A stretch of DNA of 11,198 bases from Actinomycetota bacterium (GTDB taxonomy: Bacteria > Actinomycetota > Acidimicrobiia > IMCC26256 > JACDBD01): NCBI GenBank assembly GCA_013695115.1, contig JACDBD010000395.1, positions 1-11,198 of the forward strand. The letters run 5' to 3'. Under the pieces are notes generated by a model. It did no database searches. It had not been told where the DNA came from and saw only the letters and a list, made by a program, of their open reading frames with translations. Shown here piece after piece: positions 8,258-11,198 of the stretch (its first letter is position 1; each line of letters begins with the position of its first letter). Both the position numbers and the translations under genes were made by a program.

Positions 8258-8267
8258 CCGGTAAGCT
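8258..8267 (+). promoter_or_regulatory. Candidate extended -10 element just before the radical SAM gene
   Basis: CCGGTAAGCT includes TAAGCT (8262-8267), a TAnnnT -10. It ends 10 bases before ATG 8278, so transcription could begin at or within a few bases of the start codon. The same region carries GGGGG at 8268-8272, a weak ribosome binding site at 5-base spacing, so leadered translation from read-through of rodA is also possible. Similarity to CCGGTAGCCT at 2375-2384 (8 of 10) supports a shared promoter motif. Confidence 0.3.
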
Positions 8268-8277
8268 GGGGGTCCAG

Positions 8278-10275
8278 ATGTCCAACCTTTGGCCCGCGGT
8301 GGAACCGCTCCTGGCCAGGGTCCAAAAGCCCGCCCGGTACATCGGGATGGAACGGGGGGCGCAAGCGCCCGAACACTCGTCCGCTCTGGTGTCCTGGCTG
8401 CTCGTCTACCCGGATACCTACGAGATCGGGCTGCCCAACCAGGGGCTCCAGATCCTCTACGAGATCCTCAACGAGCGCGGCGATGCCGTCGCCGAGCGGT
8501 CGTACGCGCCCTGGGTCGACATGGAGGGCGAGCTGCGCGGCGCGGGCGTGCCCCTGTTCTCGGTCGACACCCACCGGCACGCCGGCCGGTTCGACGTGCT
8601 TGCATTCAACCTCTCGGCCGAGCTCGTCTACACCAACGTCCTGAACTGCATCGATCTCGCCGGTGTCCCGGTGCGGGCCGAGCACCGGCGGCCCGAGGAC
8701 CCGATCGTGGTCGCGGGGGGCCACTGCGCCTTCAACCCCGAGCCCATGGCCGACTTCGTCGACGCCTTCGTCATCGGCGAGGGCGAGGAGGTCGTGGGTG
8801 AGATGACCGAGGTGATCTCGGCGTGGAAGCGCAGCGGGCGCACCAGCCGGGAGGGTGTGCTGCGCGAGCTGGCCGGGGTTCCCGGTGTCTACGTGCCGGC
8901 GATGTACGAGGTCGAGTACGACGGCCCATTCGTCCGCGAGGTCCGGCCCCGGTTCGCCGACGTCCCCGCGCGTGTCGACAAGCGGACCGTCGCCGACCTC
9001 GCCGACTGGCCGTACCCGAAGAACCAGCTCGTACCGCTGGTGGAGGTCGTCCACGACCGCCTCAACGTCGAGATCTTCCGCGGATGTACGAGGGGGTGCC
9101 GCTTCTGCCAGGCGGGGATGATCACCCGCCCGGTGCGGGAGCGGCCCGACGAACAGGTACGCACGATGGTCCGCGAGGGCCTGCGTCGCACCGGCTACGA
9201 CGAGGTCGCGCTCACGTCGCTCTCGAGCGCCGATTTCTCCGGCGTCGACGGGCTCGTCGCCGATCTCGTGAACAAGCAGGAGGGCACCGGCTGCGTCGGG
9301 CTCTCGCTGCCATCGCTGCGCGTCGACGCCTTCACGGTGGGCATCGCCAGCGAGATCCAGAAGGTCCGCCGCACCGGACTCACCTTCGCTCCCGAGGGGG
9401 GCACCTGGCGCATCCGTCAGGTGATCAACAAGCTCATCACCGAGGAAGACCTGTACGCCGCGGTCGACGGCGCCTACTCGCAGGGATGGCGGCGGGTGAA
9501 GCTCTACTTCCTCACCGGCCTGCCGACCGAGATGGACGAGGACACGCTCGGCATCGCCGAGCTCGCCCGCAACGTCGTCAAGGTCGGCCGGCAATACACG
9601 AAGCACGCGAGCTGCACGGTGTCGCTCGGCGGCTTCGTCCCCAAGCCGCACACGCCGTTCCAGTGGTTCGGCCAGAACGGGATCGCGGAGCTCCACCGCA
9701 AGGTCGGGCTGGTCCGCACGGCGCTGCGGAAGTCGGGGGCGCAGCTGCGCTGGCACGACCCCGAGGCCACCTTCGCCGAGGGCATCGCCAGCCGCGGGGA
9801 TCGCAGGATCGGGCGCGTGATCGAGCACGTCTGGCGCGAGGGAGGCACGTTCCAGGAATGGAGCGAGCGGTTCTCCGTCGATCGTTGGCAGGACGCGATG
9901 GCGGCCTGCGGACTCGATGCCGAGTGGTACGTGACCCGGCACCGCACCGCCGACGAGGTATTGCCCTGGGACCACATCGCCGCCGGTCTGCACCGCGACT
10001 TCCTGTGGCAGGACTGGCAGGCGTCGCTCCAGGCCCACGGCCTGCCCGACTGCCGGTGGACGCCCTGCTACGACTGCGGGGTGTGCACCGACTACGCGTT
10101 GGAGCACGTGGTCGCGTCGCCGGTCGCGCCGGCGGGTGGGAGCCAGGGGACCGGCCAGGACCTCAGCCAGGGCGGGGACATGCCGGTCGAGTTCCTTACA
10201 CACCCGTCCACTCGACCAGACGCGGCGACCGGAGCGAGCGAGCGAGACAAGCAGGTCGGCGCGCATGCGGGGTGA
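8278..10275 (+). CDS. Radical SAM protein of unknown function (TIGR03960-type)
   Basis: A 665-residue radical SAM enzyme, assigned to the TIGR03960-type family from memory of its sequence and neighbours. The N-terminal ~230 residues form a Rossmann-like region with YPDTYEIGLPNQGLQILYEILN and VVAGGHCAFNPEPMADFVDAFVIGEGEEV, resembling B12-binding-like domains of YgiQ/MiaB-type enzymes but without a proper DxHxxG cobalamin motif. The radical SAM motif is FRGCTRGCRFCQAGM, with Cys270, Cys274 and Cys277 to hold the [4Fe-4S] cluster. A second cysteine group, Cys592, Cys597, Cys600 and Cys603, closes the conserved part and could bind another metal centre. The last ~60 residues are Gly/Ala/Ser-rich and probably disordered. 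The reaction and substrate are unknown. It overlaps the DUF2344 gene by 11 bp; in other bacteria the two domains are reported fused, which implies one functional unit. The start is ATG 8278, at the family's usual beginning. Confidence 0.88.
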   Translation: MSNLWPAVEPLLARVQKPARYIGMERGAQAPEHSSALVSWLLVYPDTYEIGLPNQGLQILYEILNERGDAVAERSYAPWVDMEGELRGAGVPLFSVDTHRHAGRFDVLAFNLSAELVYTNVLNCIDLAGVPVRAEHRRPEDPIVVAGGHCAFNPEPMADFVDAFVIGEGEEVVGEMTEVISAWKRSGRTSREGVLRELAGVPGVYVPAMYEVEYDGPFVREVRPRFADVPARVDKRTVADLADWPYPKNQLVPLVEVVHDRLNVEIFRGCTRGCRFCQAGMITRPVRERPDEQVRTMVREGLRRTGYDEVALTSLSSADFSGVDGLVADLVNKQEGTGCVGLSLPSLRVDAFTVGIASEIQKVRRTGLTFAPEGGTWRIRQVINKLITEEDLYAAVDGAYSQGWRRVKLYFLTGLPTEMDEDTLGIAELARNVVKVGRQYTKHASCTVSLGGFVPKPHTPFQWFGQNGIAELHRKVGLVRTALRKSGAQLRWHDPEATFAEGIASRGDRRIGRVIEHVWREGGTFQEWSERFSVDRWQDAMAACGLDAEWYVTRHRTADEVLPWDHIAAGLHRDFLWQDWQASLQAHGLPDCRWTPCYDCGVCTDYALEHVVASPVAPAGGSQGTGQDLSQGGDMPVEFLTHPSTRPDAATGASERDKQVGAHAG

Positions 10276-10996
10276 CCAGGGCTTCCCGGTGCGGCTCCGG
10301 TTCGCGAAGCGGGGCAAGGTGCGGTTCATCTCGCACCGCGACGTGGCGCGCGCGTTCGAGCGGGCGTTCCGTATCGAGCGTCTGCCGCTGGCGTTCACGG
10401 TCGGGTTCGTGCCCCGCCCCAAGGTGAGCTTCGGGCTCGCGCTCTCGGTCGGCCACGAGAGCGACGCCGAGTACCTCGACGTCGAGCTCGAGGATGCGGT
10501 CGACCTCGATCGGTGGCCCGACACGCTGTCGGCGGCGCTGCCCGAGGGCATCACCGTCACCGGCGCGGTCGGGCTCGCGGATCGGGCACCCGCCCTCCAG
10601 GAAGCGGTGACCGCGGTGCAATACCGGGTCGGCGTGGCCGGCGCCGACCGTGGAGAGGTGGCGGTCGCAGTCGAGCAGGCGCTGTCCCGCCCGACCCTCG
10701 GGACGACCCGGACGAGAAAGGGCCGCGAGGTCGTCGAGGACGTCCGCCCCGCGCTGCTGGGCATGGAGGTCCGCCCCGTTCACGACCGCGACGACGATGG
10801 CCGAGTGGTCGTCGATCTCGAGGTCTCGACCCAACCGAAGGGCACACGACCGACCGAGATCCTGGCTGCGGTCGGCGAGCACCTCACCGCGGAGCGGGTG
10901 CTCCGCACACATCAATGGATCGAGCGCGCCGGCGCACGGCTGGAGCCGTTGGAAGCCGACGCGCGCCTGCGGGTGCCTGAGGCACGCGCGTCATGA
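10265..10996 (+). CDS. DUF2344 / TIGR03936-type protein, partner of the radical SAM protein
   Basis: A 243-residue protein of unknown function. The N-terminus VRLRFAKRGKVRFISHRDVARAFERA, then LPLAFTVGFVPRPKVSFGLALSVG and AEYLDVELEDAVD, is the signature of the DUF2344 family (from memory of the family). A middle segment TRTRKGREVVEDVRPAL and a C-terminal KGTRPTEILAAVG also fit. No transmembrane segment, signal peptide or cysteine cluster is present. The frame is open back to 10136, but ATG 10265 gives the start expected for the family and lies inside the last codons of the radical SAM gene, an 11-bp overlap that suggests coupled translation. The basic, strand-rich N-terminal half might bind nucleic acid, which is only inference. 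It ends 12 bp before the RNase E/G start. Confidence 0.87.
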   Translation: MRGDQGFPVRLRFAKRGKVRFISHRDVARAFERAFRIERLPLAFTVGFVPRPKVSFGLALSVGHESDAEYLDVELEDAVDLDRWPDTLSAALPEGITVTGAVGLADRAPALQEAVTAVQYRVGVAGADRGEVAVAVEQALSRPTLGTTRTRKGREVVEDVRPALLGMEVRPVHDRDDDGRVVVDLEVSTQPKGTRPTEILAAVGEHLTAERVLRTHQWIERAGARLEPLEADARLRVPEARAS

Positions 10997-11008
10997 GAGA
11001 AGGATTCA

Positions 11009-11198
11009 ATGTCCGACGAGACAGTTCCGGAGGCGACCAACGCCTCCGAAGAGACCAACACGACGAACTCCGACCCGGCCGAGAGGGCCGGGCGCGGGAC
11101 GACTGACACGCCGACAGGGTCCGGCGACGGCGCCGGGCCGAAGCGCCGCCGCCGGCGCGGCTCCCGCGGCGGGCGGAACCGCAAGAAGCCCGCGGACC
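11009..11198 (+). CDS. rne: Probable ribonuclease E/G, N-terminal fragment (3' end outside window)
   Basis: Sixty-three codons are present before the window ends. The first ~45 residues are polar and acidic (MSDETVPEATNASEETNTT...), followed by an Arg-rich stretch, PKRRRRRGSRGGRNRKKP. This is the low-complexity N-terminal extension seen in actinobacterial RNase E/G, which cuts single-stranded RNA in mRNA decay and rRNA maturation. No catalytic or S1 domain is within the window, so the call rests on this basic motif and on the known order DUF2344 - rne - rplU - rpmA in actinobacteria. ATG 11009 is preceded by AGAAGGA (10998-11004), a good ribosome binding site. Another Arg-rich RNA-binding protein is the main alternative. 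Confidence 0.7.
   Translation, partial: MSDETVPEATNASEETNTTNSDPAERAGRGTTDTPTGSGDGAGPKRRRRRGSRGGRNRKKPAD

Noticed and set aside
8566..8586. Possible cobalamin-binding DxHxxG motif in the radical SAM protein (DTHRHAG, residues 97-103)
   Set aside because: The glycine is one residue too far along, and this position is not a cobalamin motif in the family as I recall it, so the match looks accidental.
10231..10248. Short GAGC-type repeat near the end of the radical SAM gene
   Set aside because: Only about three imperfect units in a low-complexity tail; too short to call a functional repeat.
10136..10264. Upstream extension of the DUF2344 gene
   Set aside because: It would overlap the radical SAM gene by 140 bp and add residues not seen at the family N-terminus, which begins at ATG 10265.

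Overview
This 11.2 kb window is high-GC bacterial DNA, tightly packed and with every supported gene on the + strand. The gene order is valS (3' end) - folC - ndk - mreB - mreC - mreD - PBP2 - rodA - radical SAM protein - DUF2344 protein - start of an RNase E/G gene. From general knowledge this is a conserved actinobacterial housekeeping block, with a closely similar order in Streptomyces. The base composition, GTG starts and tiny overlaps fit an actinobacterium. The class cannot be fixed from the sequence alone; an Acidimicrobiia-like lineage is my guess.

Layout. 1-31 is an edge stretch that does not read as valS: it holds a 16-base A/T run and an in-frame stop. 29-508 is the C-terminal end of valyl-tRNA synthetase. 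519-1877 is folC, with a 12-bp tandem repeat inside the frame. 1890-2303 is ndk. 2304-2582 is the only sizeable gap; it holds candidate promoter elements and a GC-rich hairpin. 2583-8238 is the cell-elongation block mreB-mreC-mreD-PBP2-rodA, with ends that overlap or nearly touch. 8278-10275 and 10265-10996 are a radical SAM protein and its usual partner, a DUF2344 protein, overlapping by 11 bp. 11009 to the end is the disordered, Arg-rich beginning of a probable RNase E/G.

How the genes work together. MreB, MreC, MreD, PBP2 and RodA are the core elongasome: MreB filaments inside the membrane, MreC/MreD as membrane scaffold, RodA as SEDS glycan polymerase and PBP2 as transpeptidase. FolC, Ndk and ValRS are metabolic or translation housekeeping. 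The radical SAM/DUF2344 pair has no established function that I know of and is the least understood part of the window. Its setting beside RNase E/G suggests a link to RNA or ribosomes, but that is inference.

I found no mobile element, CRISPR array, rRNA, tRNA or obvious horizontally acquired island. I do not see a clearly new system. The points worth a second look are the radical SAM/DUF2344 pair with its second cysteine cluster, the in-frame folC minisatellite, the mreB leader, possible leaderless starts, and the odd left edge.
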